Origin: Streptomyces bambusae | GTDB taxonomy: Bacteria > Actinomycetota > Actinomycetes > Streptomycetales > Streptomycetaceae | DNA: 64,000 nt | Direction: 5' to 3' | Assembly: GCF_020532645.1 (NCBI RefSeq) | Contig: NZ_JAJAUZ010000006.1 | Span: 151,772 to 215,771 of the forward strand | Shown here: piece by piece, positions 24,969 through 34,206 of the stretch | Layout: the number at the start of each line of letters is the position of its first letter | How positions within the stretch are numbered: position 1 is the first letter of the stretch | Made by a program: the position numbers and the translations under genes | Notes under the pieces: generated by a model | The model's input: the letters and a program-made list of their open reading frames with translations, nothing else | What the model was told of the DNA's origin: nothing | Databases searched by the model: none

Positions 24969-26636
24969 ATGTCCTCGCTTTCCCCCACAGGTGGCCGGGC
25001 GCGCCGTCTCGCGCTCACGACCGGCGCTGCCGTCCTCACCGGCACCCTGCTCGCAGCCGGCACGGCCACCGCAACGGCGGGCCCCACTCCGGAGCGCCAC
25101 GACGCCAACTCCCCTGCGGCCACCGCCCGGTCGCTCGGCCTCGGCGCCAAGGAGAAACTGGTCGTCAAGGACGTCGTCAAGGATGCCGACGGCACGGTCC
25201 ACACCCGCTACGAGCGCACGTACGCGGGCCTTCCGGTCCTCGGCGGCGACCTCATCGTCCACCGGACCGCCGACGGCACCGTCAAGGAAGTCACCAAGGC
25301 AGTCGAGACCGCCATCAAGGTCGCCTCGCTCACCCCGAAGCTGAGCCCGGCCGCGGCCGAGTCCGCCGCGGCCAAGGCCGCCAAGGCAGCGAAGACGAAG
25401 GACACCGGCACCGCCGAGGCACCCCGCAAGGTCATCTGGGCCGCCGACGGCAAGCCCGTGCTCGCCTACGAGACCGTGGTCGACGGCACCCGGCACGACG
25501 GCGTCACCCCGAGCCGGCTGCGCGTCGTCACCGACGCCAACACCGGCCGGAAGCTCCACGAGAAGCAGCTGATCGACGGCATAGCCACCGGCATCACCGC
25601 CGAAGGCGCAGCCGGGGCCGCCAAGCCGGGCGGCGTCCAGGCCGCCGCCGTCGGCACCGGCGCCAGCCAGTACAGCGGCACCGTCAGTCTCAACACCACC
25701 AAGTCGTCGAAGGGTTACACCCTCGTCGACAGCGCGCGCGGCGGATCCAGCACCATCGACCTCCAGCACCGTACCGGCGGCAAGGGCGTCGCCTTCACCG
25801 ACGCGGACAACGCGTGGGGTGACGGCACCCCCGCCCACAACCAGACCGCCGGTGTGGACGCCGCCTACGGCGCCGCCCAGACCTGGGACTTCTACAAGAA
25901 CGTCCTGAACCGCAACGGCATCAAGAACGACGGCCGGGCACCGGTCTCCCGGGTCCACTACGGCAACGCCTACCAGAACGCCTTCTGGGACGACCGCGCC
26001 TTCACCATCACCTACGGCGACGGCGCGAACAACCGGCACCCGCTGACCCAACTCGACGTGGCGGGGCACGAGTTCAGCCACGGCGTCACGTCCGCCACCG
26101 CGAACCTGCAGTACTCGGGCGAGTCCGGCGGTCTGAACGAAGCCACCTCGGACATCTTCGGGACCGCGGTGGAGTGGAACGCCGGCAACGCCCAGGACCC
26201 GGGCGACTACCTGCTCGGCGAGAAGATCGACATCTTCGGCAACGGCAAGCCGCTGCGCCACCAGGACCAGCCGAGCAAGGACGGCCGCGGCTCCGCCGAC
26301 TACTGGAGCGCCGATGTCGGCGACCTCGACGTGCACCACTCCTCGGGTGTCGCCAACCACTTCTTCTACCTGCTGTCCGAGGGCAGCGGCGCGAAGGACA
26401 TCAACGGCGTCCACTACGACAGCCCGACCGTGGACGGCTCCACGGTCACCGGCATCGGCCGCGGCAAGGCGGTGCAGATCTGGTACAAGGCCCTGACCGC
26501 CTACTTCACCTCCACCACCGACTACCACGGCGCCCGTGAAGGCACCCTGAAGGCGGCCACCGACCTCTACGGCGCGGGCAGCGCCGAGGTCAGGGCGGTG
26601 GACGCAGCCTGGGCGGCGGTGAACGTCAAGGCCTGA
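24969..26636 (+). CDS. Secreted thermolysin-type (M4) metalloprotease
   Basis: Zinc endopeptidase precursor of 555 residues. The ATG at 24969 is chosen over 24948 because TGGAG lies seven bases upstream. The signal peptide (LALTTGAAVLTGTLLAAGTA) is followed by an FTP/PepSY propeptide to about residue 215, including YAGLPVLGGDLIVH and AYETVVDG. The M4 catalytic domain then has the zinc helix VAGHEFSHGVTS (H367, E368, H371), third ligand Glu390 in GGLNEATSDIFG, and the C-terminal DLDVHHSSGVANHFFYLL with the transition-state His. All active-site residues are intact. It probably serves extracellular nutrition. Confidence 0.93.
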   Translation: MSSLSPTGGRARRLALTTGAAVLTGTLLAAGTATATAGPTPERHDANSPAATARSLGLGAKEKLVVKDVVKDADGTVHTRYERTYAGLPVLGGDLIVHRTADGTVKEVTKAVETAIKVASLTPKLSPAAAESAAAKAAKAAKTKDTGTAEAPRKVIWAADGKPVLAYETVVDGTRHDGVTPSRLRVVTDANTGRKLHEKQLIDGIATGITAEGAAGAAKPGGVQAAAVGTGASQYSGTVSLNTTKSSKGYTLVDSARGGSSTIDLQHRTGGKGVAFTDADNAWGDGTPAHNQTAGVDAAYGAAQTWDFYKNVLNRNGIKNDGRAPVSRVHYGNAYQNAFWDDRAFTITYGDGANNRHPLTQLDVAGHEFSHGVTSATANLQYSGESGGLNEATSDIFGTAVEWNAGNAQDPGDYLLGEKIDIFGNGKPLRHQDQPSKDGRGSADYWSADVGDLDVHHSSGVANHFFYLLSEGSGAKDINGVHYDSPTVDGSTVTGIGRGKAVQIWYKALTAYFTSTTDYHGAREGTLKAATDLYGAGSAEVRAVDAAWAAVNVKA

Positions 26637-26778
26637 CCCCTGCCGGGGTGACGGAGGACGCGCACAGGGGGGCGGTGGCCGGATCGCCGGCCATCGTTCT
26701 CCGTTCACTCTCCTCGTTCTTCCTTTCCCCCGCGCACTGCTCCTTTCAGCACCACCCATCAGAAAGGCGTGGTCCGAC

Positions 26779-27912
26779 GTGCCCGAACTCCACCTCGCCG
26801 TCGCGCTCGACGGCGCCGGCGCCCACCCGGCGGCCTGGCGCGAGCCGGGCGCGCGCCCGGACGAGCTCTTCACCGCCCGCTACTGGGCCGACGTCGTCGC
26901 CGAGGCCGAAACCGGGCTGCTCGACTTCGTCACCTTCGACGACGGCCTGGCCCTCCAGTCCGCCTCGGCCGCGGAACCCGACACCCGGACGGACCACGTA
27001 CGCGGCCGCCTGGACGCGGTGCTCACCGCGGCCCGGATCGCGCCGCTGACCCGGCACATCGGGCTGGTCCCGGGCGTGACTGTCACCCACACCGAGCCGT
27101 TCCACCTCTCCAAGGCGCTCGCCACGCTCGACCACGTCAGCCGCGGGCGGGCCGGCGTGCACATCCAGACCTCCGGACTCCCGCACGAGGCACGGCACTT
27201 CGGCCGCCGCGAGTTCCCGGTCCCGGTGGGTGAGCTCGCCGGGGAGGCCGCCGACCACATCGAGGTGATCCGGCGGCTGTGGGACAGCTGGGAGGACGAT
27301 GCCGAGATCAGGGACACCGCCACCGGCCGGTTCATCGACCGCGACAAGCTCCACTACGTCGACTTCAAGGGACCGTACTTCAGCGTCCGGGGACCGTCCA
27401 TCACCCCGCGCCCACCACAGGGACAGCCCCTGGTCACCGCCCGGGCCGGCACCGCCGCACCCCGGCACGCCCTGGTCGACCTGGTGTACATCACCCCGCG
27501 CGACGCGGACGAAGTGCGGGCCGTGACCACCCTCCTGACCCCTCCGCCCGGCACCCGCCACGTCTTCGCCGACCTCACCGTCTTCCTGGACGAGGACCAA
27601 CGGGCCGCGGACGCACGCCGCGCCCGGCTCGACGCGCAGGCGGGAGCCCCGTACGGCACGGATTCCGCGGTGTTCACCGGCACGCCCGGCCGGCTCGCGG
27701 ACCTGCTGCAGGAGTGGCAGCAGGCGGGCCTGTCGGGCTTCCGACTGAGGCCCGGCGTGATCGCCCACGACCTGCCCGCGATCACCCGCGGCCTGGTCCC
27801 GGAGCTCCAGCGGCGCAGCGCGTTCCGCCGCGGCTACCGGGCGGACACCCTGCGCGGGCTGCTGGGGCTGCCACGGCCGGCCAACCGGTACGCCACCGGA
27901 CCCGCGGCCTGA
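26779..27912 (+). CDS. LLM-class flavin-dependent monooxygenase
   Basis: A 377-residue TIM-barrel monooxygenase of the bacterial-luciferase-like superfamily, GTG start behind AGAAAGG. It has LLDFVTFDDGLALQS near the N-terminus, PLTRHIGLVPGVTVTHTEPF for the flavin-binding barrel strand, ATLDHVSRGRAGVHIQTSG and the family segment HYVDFKGPYFSVRGPS. It uses reduced FMN supplied by a separate reductase; none is encoded nearby. It is the first of three consecutive LLM genes (26779, 27993, 29485) oriented alike with short gaps, so they probably form an operon for oxidative breakdown of an organosulfur or related compound. Confidence 0.85.
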   Translation: MPELHLAVALDGAGAHPAAWREPGARPDELFTARYWADVVAEAETGLLDFVTFDDGLALQSASAAEPDTRTDHVRGRLDAVLTAARIAPLTRHIGLVPGVTVTHTEPFHLSKALATLDHVSRGRAGVHIQTSGLPHEARHFGRREFPVPVGELAGEAADHIEVIRRLWDSWEDDAEIRDTATGRFIDRDKLHYVDFKGPYFSVRGPSITPRPPQGQPLVTARAGTAAPRHALVDLVYITPRDADEVRAVTTLLTPPPGTRHVFADLTVFLDEDQRAADARRARLDAQAGAPYGTDSAVFTGTPGRLADLLQEWQQAGLSGFRLRPGVIAHDLPAITRGLVPELQRRSAFRRGYRADTLRGLLGLPRPANRYATGPAA

Positions 27913-27992
27913 CCCGCCACCCGCCCCCCCCGCCATCCGCCCCACGCCCCTCGCCCCCGCCAATGGCCCGACCTCGGACCCGGAAGGACTCC

Positions 27993-29381
27993 ATGAGCAC
28001 GAAGCCGCTCAAGCAGATCCACCTCGCGGCCCACTTCCCCGGCGTCAACAACACCACCGTGTGGAGCGACCCGGCGGCCGGCAGCCACATCGACTTCGAC
28101 TCCTTCGTGCACTTCGCGCAGACCGCCGAACGCGCGAAATTCGACTTCCTGTTCCTCGCCGAAGGACTCCGACTGCGCGAACAGGGCGGTAAAATATACG
28201 ACTTGGACGTGGTCGGCCGGCCCGACACCTTCACCGTGCTCGCCGCCCTGGCCGCCGTCACCGAGCACCTCGGCCTGACCGGCACCATCAACTCCACCTT
28301 CAACGAGCCCTACGAGGTGGCCCGTCAGTTCGCCAGCCTCGACCACCTCACCGGCGGACGGGCCGCCTGGAACGTGGTGACGTCCTGGGACGCCTTCACC
28401 GGCGAGAACTTCCGCCGCGGGGGCTTCCTGCCCCGGAACGAGCGCTACACGCGCGCCCGGGAGTTCCTGGAGACCGCCACCGAACTGTTCGACTCCTGGG
28501 ACGGCACCGAGATCGCCGCCGACCCGGTGACCGGGGTGTTCCTGCGTGACGCCCGCGCGGGCGCGTTCGCCCACCACGGGCGGCACTTCGACATCGAGGG
28601 CCGGTTCAACGTGCCGCGCAGTCCGCAGGGCCGGCCGGTGGTCTTCCAGGCAGGCGACTCGGACGAGGGCCGCGAGTTCGCCGCAGCCCGTGCCGACGCC
28701 GTCTTCGGCCGGCACGCGACGCTGCAGGAAGGTCGTGCGTTCTACGCCGACGTCAAGGGCCGGCTGGCCCGGCACGGGCGACGCCACGAGGATCTCAAGA
28801 TCCTACCGGCCGCCACCTTCGTCCTCGGGGACACCGACGCCGAGGCCCGGGAACTCGCCCACGAGGTGCGCCGGCTCCAGGTCAGCGGACAGACCGCGAT
28901 CAAGTACCTGGAGCACGTCTGGAACCGCGACCTGTCCGGCCACGACCCGGACGGCCCGCTGCCCGCGACCGACCCCGTGCCCGGCGAGAACACCGTCGCC
29001 CTCGGCCGCGCGAGCGTACGGCAGTTCCGGGACCCCCTCGCCACCGCCCGGGAGTGGCGGGCGCTCGCCGAGGCCAAGAACCTGTCCATCCGCGAGCTGG
29101 TCATCGCCGTCACCGCCCGGCAGACCTTCGTCGGCTCCGCCGCCACGGTCGCCGGCGCGATCGACACCCTCGTGCAGGCGGACGCCGCCGACGGCTTCAT
29201 CCTGGTCCCGCACCTCACCCCCGGCGGCCTGGACGTCTTCGCCGACACCGTGGTCCCGCTCCTGCAGGAGCGCGGCGTCTTCCGCACCGAATACACCGGC
29301 AGCACGCTCCGCGAGCACCTCGGACTCGCCGTACCGCAGCCCGTACGTCCGGCCGGTGACCGGCAGCCCGCCGCCCGGTGA
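27993..29381 (+). CDS. NtaA/SnaA/DszA-family FMNH2-dependent monooxygenase
   Basis: A 462-residue enzyme; ATG at 27993 behind GGAAGG. It has all landmarks of the nitrilotriacetate / dibenzothiophene-sulfone monooxygenase branch: IHLAAHFPGVNNTTVWSDP, FDFLFLAEGLRLRE, GLTGTINSTFNEPYEVAR, GGRAAWNVVTSWD, FRRGGFLPRNERY and HHGRHFDIEGRFNVPRSPQG. Family members cleave C-N or C-S bonds using FMNH2 and oxygen. Lying between two other LLM genes and next to sulfatase and formylglycine genes, a role in sulfur acquisition is likely, though the substrate is unknown. Confidence 0.9.
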   Translation: MSTKPLKQIHLAAHFPGVNNTTVWSDPAAGSHIDFDSFVHFAQTAERAKFDFLFLAEGLRLREQGGKIYDLDVVGRPDTFTVLAALAAVTEHLGLTGTINSTFNEPYEVARQFASLDHLTGGRAAWNVVTSWDAFTGENFRRGGFLPRNERYTRAREFLETATELFDSWDGTEIAADPVTGVFLRDARAGAFAHHGRHFDIEGRFNVPRSPQGRPVVFQAGDSDEGREFAAARADAVFGRHATLQEGRAFYADVKGRLARHGRRHEDLKILPAATFVLGDTDAEARELAHEVRRLQVSGQTAIKYLEHVWNRDLSGHDPDGPLPATDPVPGENTVALGRASVRQFRDPLATAREWRALAEAKNLSIRELVIAVTARQTFVGSAATVAGAIDTLVQADAADGFILVPHLTPGGLDVFADTVVPLLQERGVFRTEYTGSTLREHLGLAVPQPVRPAGDRQPAAR

Positions 29382-29484
29382 CCTCAGGCCGACGGCCCGC
29401 AGCAGAACTCCCGTCGGAGATCGCACCGGTCTGCTCCGGGAGACCCCCGCCCCCGCCTCTCCGAACCGTGAAGGAGACCTGGCC

Positions 29485-30597
29485 ATGTCCGGCATTCCGC
29501 TCGGGGTCCTCGATCTCGTGCCCGTACCCTCCGGATCCACCGCCGCCGACGCCCTGCACCACAGCATCGACCTGGCACGGCAGACCGAGCGGTTCGGCTA
29601 CGCCCGCTACTGGTTCGCCGAGCACCACCTCAACCCCGGGGTGGCCGGAACCTCCCCGGCGGTGGTGCTGGCGCTGACCGCGTCCGCCGCGTCCACGATC
29701 CGGATCGGCTCCGGCGCCGTCCAGCTCGGCCACCGCACGGCACTGTCCACGGTCGAGGAGTTCGGCCTCATCGACGCGCTGCACCCGGGCCGGCTGGACC
29801 TGGGACTGGGCCGGTCGGCGGGCGGCCCACCGCAAAGGACCGCAGAAGGCGAGCCCTTCGAGGGCCACACCCCCAACGGACTGCGCATCCCCGCCCGCTT
29901 CTCGTTCGCCCACCTGGCGGGGCACCCGCGGACCCTGCTCCAGCAGCGGCTGCTGAACCTGCCCGGAGCCGTCCCCCCGGACTACGGAGAACAGGTCGAC
30001 GACGTCCTGGCACTCCTGCGGGGCGAGTACCGGTCCCCGGAGGGAGTCGCGGCCCACGCCGTGCCCGGCGAAGGAGCCGACGTACAGGTGTGGATCCTGG
30101 GCAGCAGCGCCGGACAGAGCGCCGAGACAGCCGGCCGCAACGGTCTGCGGTTCGCCGGGAACTACCACGTCAGCCCGGCCACCGTCCTGGAGGCGGTGGA
30201 GGCCTACCGGGCCGCCTTCAAGCCCTCCGCCGAGCTGGACCGGCCGTACGTGACGGTGTCGGCGGACGTGGTGGTGGCCGAGGACGACGCCACCGCCCGG
30301 GAACTGGCCGCCGGATACGCCCCCTGGGTGCGCAGCATCCGCACCGGCGAGGGCGCCATCCCCTTCCCCTCGCCCGCCGAGGCGCGGGCCCTGCCGTGGA
30401 CGGACGCCGACACGAAGCTGGTCGCTGACCGGCTGGAGACACGGTTCGTGGGCTCCCCGGCAACGGTCGCCAACCATCTGGAACGGCTCCGGGAAGCCAC
30501 CGGCGCGGACGAACTGCTGATCACCACGATCACCCACGACCACGCCGACCGAGTGCACTCGTACCGCCTGCTGGCCGAGGAATGGCAACACCGCTGA
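29485..30597 (+). CDS. LLM-class flavin-dependent oxidoreductase (luciferase-like, MsnO8 type)
   Basis: A 370-residue luciferase-like protein, ATG behind GAAGGAGA. It starts PLGVLDLVPVPSGSTAADAL and continues YARYWFAEHHLNPGVAGTSP, IRIGSGAVQLGHRT, EEFGLIDALHPGRLDLGLGR, WILGSSAGQSAETAGRNGL and the C-terminal RFVGSPATVANHLERL. These mark the large actinobacterial group annotated as MsnO8-type LLM oxidoreductases. It is the third gene of the monooxygenase operon; the 103-bp spacer before it contains only the ribosome site. Confidence 0.88.
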   Translation: MSGIPLGVLDLVPVPSGSTAADALHHSIDLARQTERFGYARYWFAEHHLNPGVAGTSPAVVLALTASAASTIRIGSGAVQLGHRTALSTVEEFGLIDALHPGRLDLGLGRSAGGPPQRTAEGEPFEGHTPNGLRIPARFSFAHLAGHPRTLLQQRLLNLPGAVPPDYGEQVDDVLALLRGEYRSPEGVAAHAVPGEGADVQVWILGSSAGQSAETAGRNGLRFAGNYHVSPATVLEAVEAYRAAFKPSAELDRPYVTVSADVVVAEDDATARELAAGYAPWVRSIRTGEGAIPFPSPAEARALPWTDADTKLVADRLETRFVGSPATVANHLERLREATGADELLITTITHDHADRVHSYRLLAEEWQHR

Positions 30598-30772
30598 ACG
30601 TCCGGCCCGCTCCGAACACGCCCCCGGGGCGAGCTACGCGCGCCGCTCCGGGTCATACAGGCTTTCCGTGACGTACTCCAATGCGGGTCCGGAGTCCGGG
30701 TGGCGCTCCGTCCCCGGGTGTAGGACCTGCGCCCCATGCGGACCGTGAACCCGCTGGCTAAGGTCGGCTTCC

Positions 30773-31234
30773 ATGCAAGGTACGGAGATCATTCGGCGCG
30801 GCACGGCGGAGCGCAGGCGGGACACCCTGGAACGGCTCGGCTCGGAGCGTGACATCTGGGTGTCGACGTCCCACCCGGACCACGGCCCGCACCAGGTGCC
30901 GCTGTGGTTTCTGTGGGACGGGCAGGCGGTGTGGATGTGCACCGGCGCGGACTCCGCCACCGCGCGCAACGCACGCACGGAACCGCGCGTACGGCTGGCC
31001 CTGCCGGACACCGTCGACGTGGTGCTGCTGCAAGGAGAAGCGACGTGCCATCCCGCCGGGAACGTGCCGACGGAGGCCGCGGACGCGTTCGCGCGCAAGT
31101 TCCACTGGGATCCGCGGAGCGAAGGGGCTCCCTACCTGTACCTGCGGGTGGCGCCGCGGACAGTACGCGCCTGGCGCTCGGTGGCGGAACAACGCGGCCG
31201 GGTCGTGATGCGCGACGGAGCGTGGCTCGCGTAG
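30773..31234 (+). CDS. PPOX-class (F420/FMN) oxidoreductase
   Basis: A 153-residue split-barrel flavin/deazaflavin protein of the pyridoxamine-phosphate-oxidase-like superfamily. Visible motifs are RDIWVSTSHPDHGPHQVPLW, AVWMCTGADSATARN and VRLALPDTVDVVLLQGEA, matching the TIGR03667-like group. F420 rather than FMN is common for actinobacterial members, but the sequence alone does not settle this. It follows the LLM operon by 175 bp and could be independent. It could act on a product of those enzymes, but no direct evidence links them. Confidence 0.85.
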   Translation: MQGTEIIRRGTAERRRDTLERLGSERDIWVSTSHPDHGPHQVPLWFLWDGQAVWMCTGADSATARNARTEPRVRLALPDTVDVVLLQGEATCHPAGNVPTEAADAFARKFHWDPRSEGAPYLYLRVAPRTVRAWRSVAEQRGRVVMRDGAWLA

Positions 31235-31311
31235 CACGATACGACGGCGGCACGCGGCGGCTCCGGCGCGTGCGGGACCCGGTGGTGCGCGGCGGGTGAG
31301 GGCGCGGAAGG

Positions 31312-32268
31312 TCAGCTGGGGGCGGGCACGGGACCGTCGTGGTGCAGGAGGTCCACCGCGCTGCCCCCACTGCCGCCGTCCGCGGCCACGCGGAACCCGA
31401 TGTTGCCGGTCGAGCTGTCGGGCGTGTTGGAGCTGCGGGCCGCGACGCGGTAGCGGTTGCAGTACGAGTCGTGGCAGAGGTAGGAGCCGCCGCGCATCAC
31501 GCGGCTGCTTCCCGGTGCGAACCAGTCGGCACACCACTCCCACACGTTGCCGACGGTGTTGTAGAGGCCGAATCCGTTGGGGCGGAAGGACTTCGCCGGG
31601 GCCGTGCCCTCGTAGCCGTCCTCGGCGGTGTTGAGGACGGGGAAGTCGCCCTGCCAGATGTTGCACATGTGCCGGCCGCCGGGGGTGAGGTCGTCGCCCC
31701 ACGGGTAGCGCCGCTGTTCCAGGCCGCCGCGGGCCGCGTACTCCCACTCGGCCTCGGTGGGCAGGCGGGTGCCGGACCAGGCGCAGTACGCCTGGGCGTC
31801 GTTCCAGGAGACGTGGACCACGGGATGGTCCTGGCGCGCGGTGACGGACGAGCCTGCGCCCTCGGGGCGGCGCCAGCTCGCACCGGGAACCGCCCGCCAC
31901 CAGGGGACGGCCGCCACGTGGCGGGACACGGCGGCGACCTCCTCGGACAGGAAGCCGCCGAAAGTGAACGAGAAGCCCAAGCGCTCGGCTTCGGTGACGT
32001 GGCCGGTGGCCTTCGCGAAGGTGGCGAACTGGGCGTTGGTCACCGTCGTCGGCGCGATGCGGAACGGGCCGACGCCCACTTCGCGCACGGGCCCTTCCCC
32101 GTCGCCGGGGAAGCCGTCGGGGTCGTCGGTGCCCATGAGGAAACGACCGCCCGGCAGGTCGATCAGCCGGCGGGCGGCCCGCTGGGATGCGGCGGAACGT
32201 GGTCGCGGTGCAGGGGAGAGCGTGACGGTGGTGACGTCACCGTGTCCCGGGGTGCAGCAGGAACGCAT
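31312..32268 (-). CDS. Formylglycine-generating enzyme (SUMF1 family)
   Basis: A 318-residue copper-dependent oxidase that converts the active-site Cys of type I sulfatases to C-alpha-formylglycine. Landmarks are LPGGRFLMGTDD, PVVHVSWNDAQAYCAW, RLPTEAEWEYAARGG, VGNVWEWCADWF and GSYLCHDSYCNRYR. Cys265 and Cys270 in the last motif correspond to the copper-binding catalytic pair (C272/C277 in the S. coelicolor enzyme). The N-terminus MRSCCTPGHGD has an extra Cys pair whose role is unclear. It lies directly downstream of a CxPSR-type sulfatase, its expected substrate. Confidence 0.93.
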   Translation of the reverse strand: MRSCCTPGHGDVTTVTLSPAPRPRSAASQRAARRLIDLPGGRFLMGTDDPDGFPGDGEGPVREVGVGPFRIAPTTVTNAQFATFAKATGHVTEAERLGFSFTFGGFLSEEVAAVSRHVAAVPWWRAVPGASWRRPEGAGSSVTARQDHPVVHVSWNDAQAYCAWSGTRLPTEAEWEYAARGGLEQRRYPWGDDLTPGGRHMCNIWQGDFPVLNTAEDGYEGTAPAKSFRPNGFGLYNTVGNVWEWCADWFAPGSSRVMRGGSYLCHDSYCNRYRVAARSSNTPDSSTGNIGFRVAADGGSGGSAVDLLHHDGPVPAPS

Positions 32269-32295
32269 GGCGGCTCCGAAGGTGTGGGGTGAGGA

Positions 32296-32331
32296 CCGGG
32301 TGCCCCGCGGCCGACGCCGCGGGGCACCCGG
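32296..32331 (-). terminator. 16-bp perfect hairpin between sulfatase and FGE genes
   Basis: CCGGGTGCCCCGCGGC (32296-32311), loop CGAC, then GCCGCGGGGCACCCGG (32316-32331). It lies 9 bp past the sulfatase stop and 27 bp before the FGE start, so it can limit read-through and set the ratio of sulfatase to activating enzyme. Confidence 0.75.
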
Positions 32332-32340
32332 CCGGACGGG

Positions 32341-33744
32341 CTACGCGGTCCGGTCCGCCGCGAGTTGGGTCGCCAGCGCGGGAATGCCCAGGCTCTGCTC
32401 CTCCGCCGGGGTGGCCTGGTACAGCCGGTTCGTCAGCTGGTACGGGTCGCCCGCCAGGTCGTAGTACTCGCGGAACCTGACCTGCCCGGTGCCGGACACG
32501 GTGCCGTCGCCGTCGGTGGTGAGGTCGTAGTACTCCGTGTACTGCTTGTCCTTCGCGACGTACGACGCCCAGGTGGGCGGGCCGCCCGCGGTCGCGCCCT
32601 GCTGCCACCACTCGACGAGCAGGTGGTCGCGGCTGTACGAGGAGAGCAGTGACCTGCCGTCCACCGAGTGGGCGGGGGTGATCCCGGCCGCGTCGAGGAC
32701 GGTGGGGGCGATGTCGATGTTGGCGGTGATGCGGTTGTCGGTGGTCCCGGCACCCAGGCCGCCGGCCGGCCAGGAGAGGTAGAACGGCACCTCGTGCGCC
32801 GGGCGGTAGGGCACCGACTTCTTGGTCCAGCCGTGGTCGGCCCAGCCGAAGCCGTTGTCGGCGATGTAGATGACCAGGGTGTTGTCGAGCTGTCCGAGCG
32901 CCTGGAGCTTGTCCTTGAACGCCTGGACCGCGTCGTCGACGGTCCGCAGGGTGCGGAGCTGCTCCGCGCGGATCTGCTTTCCGTCGGCGAGCGTGCCGGT
33001 GGCGTTGCGGATGTAGGCGGGCTTGTCGCTGCGGTCGTTCTCCGGGACGGAGGGCCTGCCGTTCCAGTCCGGGACGGCCGTGCCGGCGTACTTCGGCTCG
33101 GGGGTGCGCGGGCCGTGCGAGGCGTACGGGGTGACGTACGCGAACCAGGGCCGGGTGTCGGTCGCCGCCTTGTCGAGGAAGTTCAGGGTGCGGCTCTTGA
33201 CGATGTTCGTCGTGTAGCCGTTGATCGTCTGGACCGTGCCGTTGACGTTCCACTGCGCGTCGACGTAGCCCGGCTGGAGCAGGGCGAACTCCTCGAAGTG
33301 CGGGGGGTTGTGCGACAGGGTCCAGGCGTTGAGCCACTTGCCGAACAGGCCGGTGCGGTAGCCGGCCTGCTTGAGGTACCGGGGCAGCGTGGTGCTGTGG
33401 TCGAGCCGGTACGAGGCCTGGTTGTTCCGGACGCCGTGGTTGTGGGCGTAGCGGCCGGTGAGGACCGACGACCGGGACGGCGAGCAGAGCGGGGTGGTGA
33501 CGTGCCCGTTGGTGAACTTCACTCCCTGGTCGGCCAGCCAGGCCGTGGTCTTCGGCAGGGCCCATTCGGTGTGCTTGGGCTGGTCGTCGGTGACGATGAG
33601 CAGGATGTTGGGGCGGGTGGCGGCAGCGGCGGGACTGCCGGCCGCGAGCTGGGCGATCGTCGGCACTGCCGCGGTGGCCGCGGCTGCCGCTGTACCGGCG
33701 AGGAAGCCGCGGCGGCTCACCCGCGGTCTGCTGTTGTCGCTCAT
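32341..33744 (-). CDS. Exported type I sulfatase (Tat signal)
   Basis: A 467-residue sulfatase. The ATG at 33744 follows GGAGAAG. The N-terminus has a twin-arginine signal (RVSRRGFLAGTAAAAATAAV). The alkaline-phosphatase-like fold shows NILLIVTDDQPKHTEW (metal ligands), the formylglycine motif PLCSPSRSSVLTGR with Cys87, GYRTGLFGKWLN, and IYIADNGFGWADHGW for the distal metal site. Likely substrates are aryl or carbohydrate sulfates outside the cell. The FGE gene follows, and a Cys-containing leader peptide precedes it, so this is a self-sufficient sulfatase unit. Confidence 0.92.
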   Translation of the reverse strand: MSDNSRPRVSRRGFLAGTAAAAATAAVPTIAQLAAGSPAAAATRPNILLIVTDDQPKHTEWALPKTTAWLADQGVKFTNGHVTTPLCSPSRSSVLTGRYAHNHGVRNNQASYRLDHSTTLPRYLKQAGYRTGLFGKWLNAWTLSHNPPHFEEFALLQPGYVDAQWNVNGTVQTINGYTTNIVKSRTLNFLDKAATDTRPWFAYVTPYASHGPRTPEPKYAGTAVPDWNGRPSVPENDRSDKPAYIRNATGTLADGKQIRAEQLRTLRTVDDAVQAFKDKLQALGQLDNTLVIYIADNGFGWADHGWTKKSVPYRPAHEVPFYLSWPAGGLGAGTTDNRITANIDIAPTVLDAAGITPAHSVDGRSLLSSYSRDHLLVEWWQQGATAGGPPTWASYVAKDKQYTEYYDLTTDGDGTVSGTGQVRFREYYDLAGDPYQLTNRLYQATPAEEQSLGIPALATQLAADRTA

Positions 33745-33901
33745 GGACGTCTTCTCCTGGTTCCGCAGCTGGTACGGGGCACGGCAGACCGACTGCCGTG
33801 CAGAGGGTGCAGAGGGACGAGAACCGGGCATCGGCCGACCAGGCCTCTCGGGGCGGGCCGGTGCGCGATGCCGGGCGCGAATCCCGTGCGAGGGGGCGTG
33901 G

Positions 33902-33994
33902 TTACCGTCGCGCCGGGGCGACCGGACACAGGGCGCTCGCCAGCCTGCCCAGGTCGAGGTGGCGGCGCGCAGTGAGAAGGCTTCCTGCTGCCAT
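33902..33994 (-). CDS. Putative sulfur-responsive leader peptide
   Basis: A 30-residue ORF, ATG 33994 to TAA 33902, upstream of the sulfatase gene on the same strand. It encodes MAAGSLLTARRHLDLGRL followed by ASALCPVAPARR. The LLTxRRHxDLxRxxSAxC pattern is that of the short leader peptides annotated upstream of sulfur-uptake and cysteine genes in Streptomyces, where ribosome behaviour at the terminal Cys is thought to sense cysteine. Its spacing of 157 bp to the sulfatase start leaves room for an attenuator. No separate function as a protein is expected. Confidence 0.65.
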   Translation of the reverse strand: MAAGSLLTARRHLDLGRLASALCPVAPARR

Positions 33995-34206
33995 GCCGAT
34001 GAGGTTAGGGGCGGGGCCGGGACCGGTCCATGTACGGCGTGTGAAGAGTGGAACTCCGCCTGCGTCGCTTCGGGTTGTCCCAGCGGCCTTCGAACGCACG
34101 GGTGGGCAGGGGCGCCGTCACACGTTCTTCATGCCGTGTGCATGGCCGTGGGAGCCGAACCCCACGCATGATCGAACTCCCGTCCGCGAGAGCCGAGGAG
34201 CATCCG

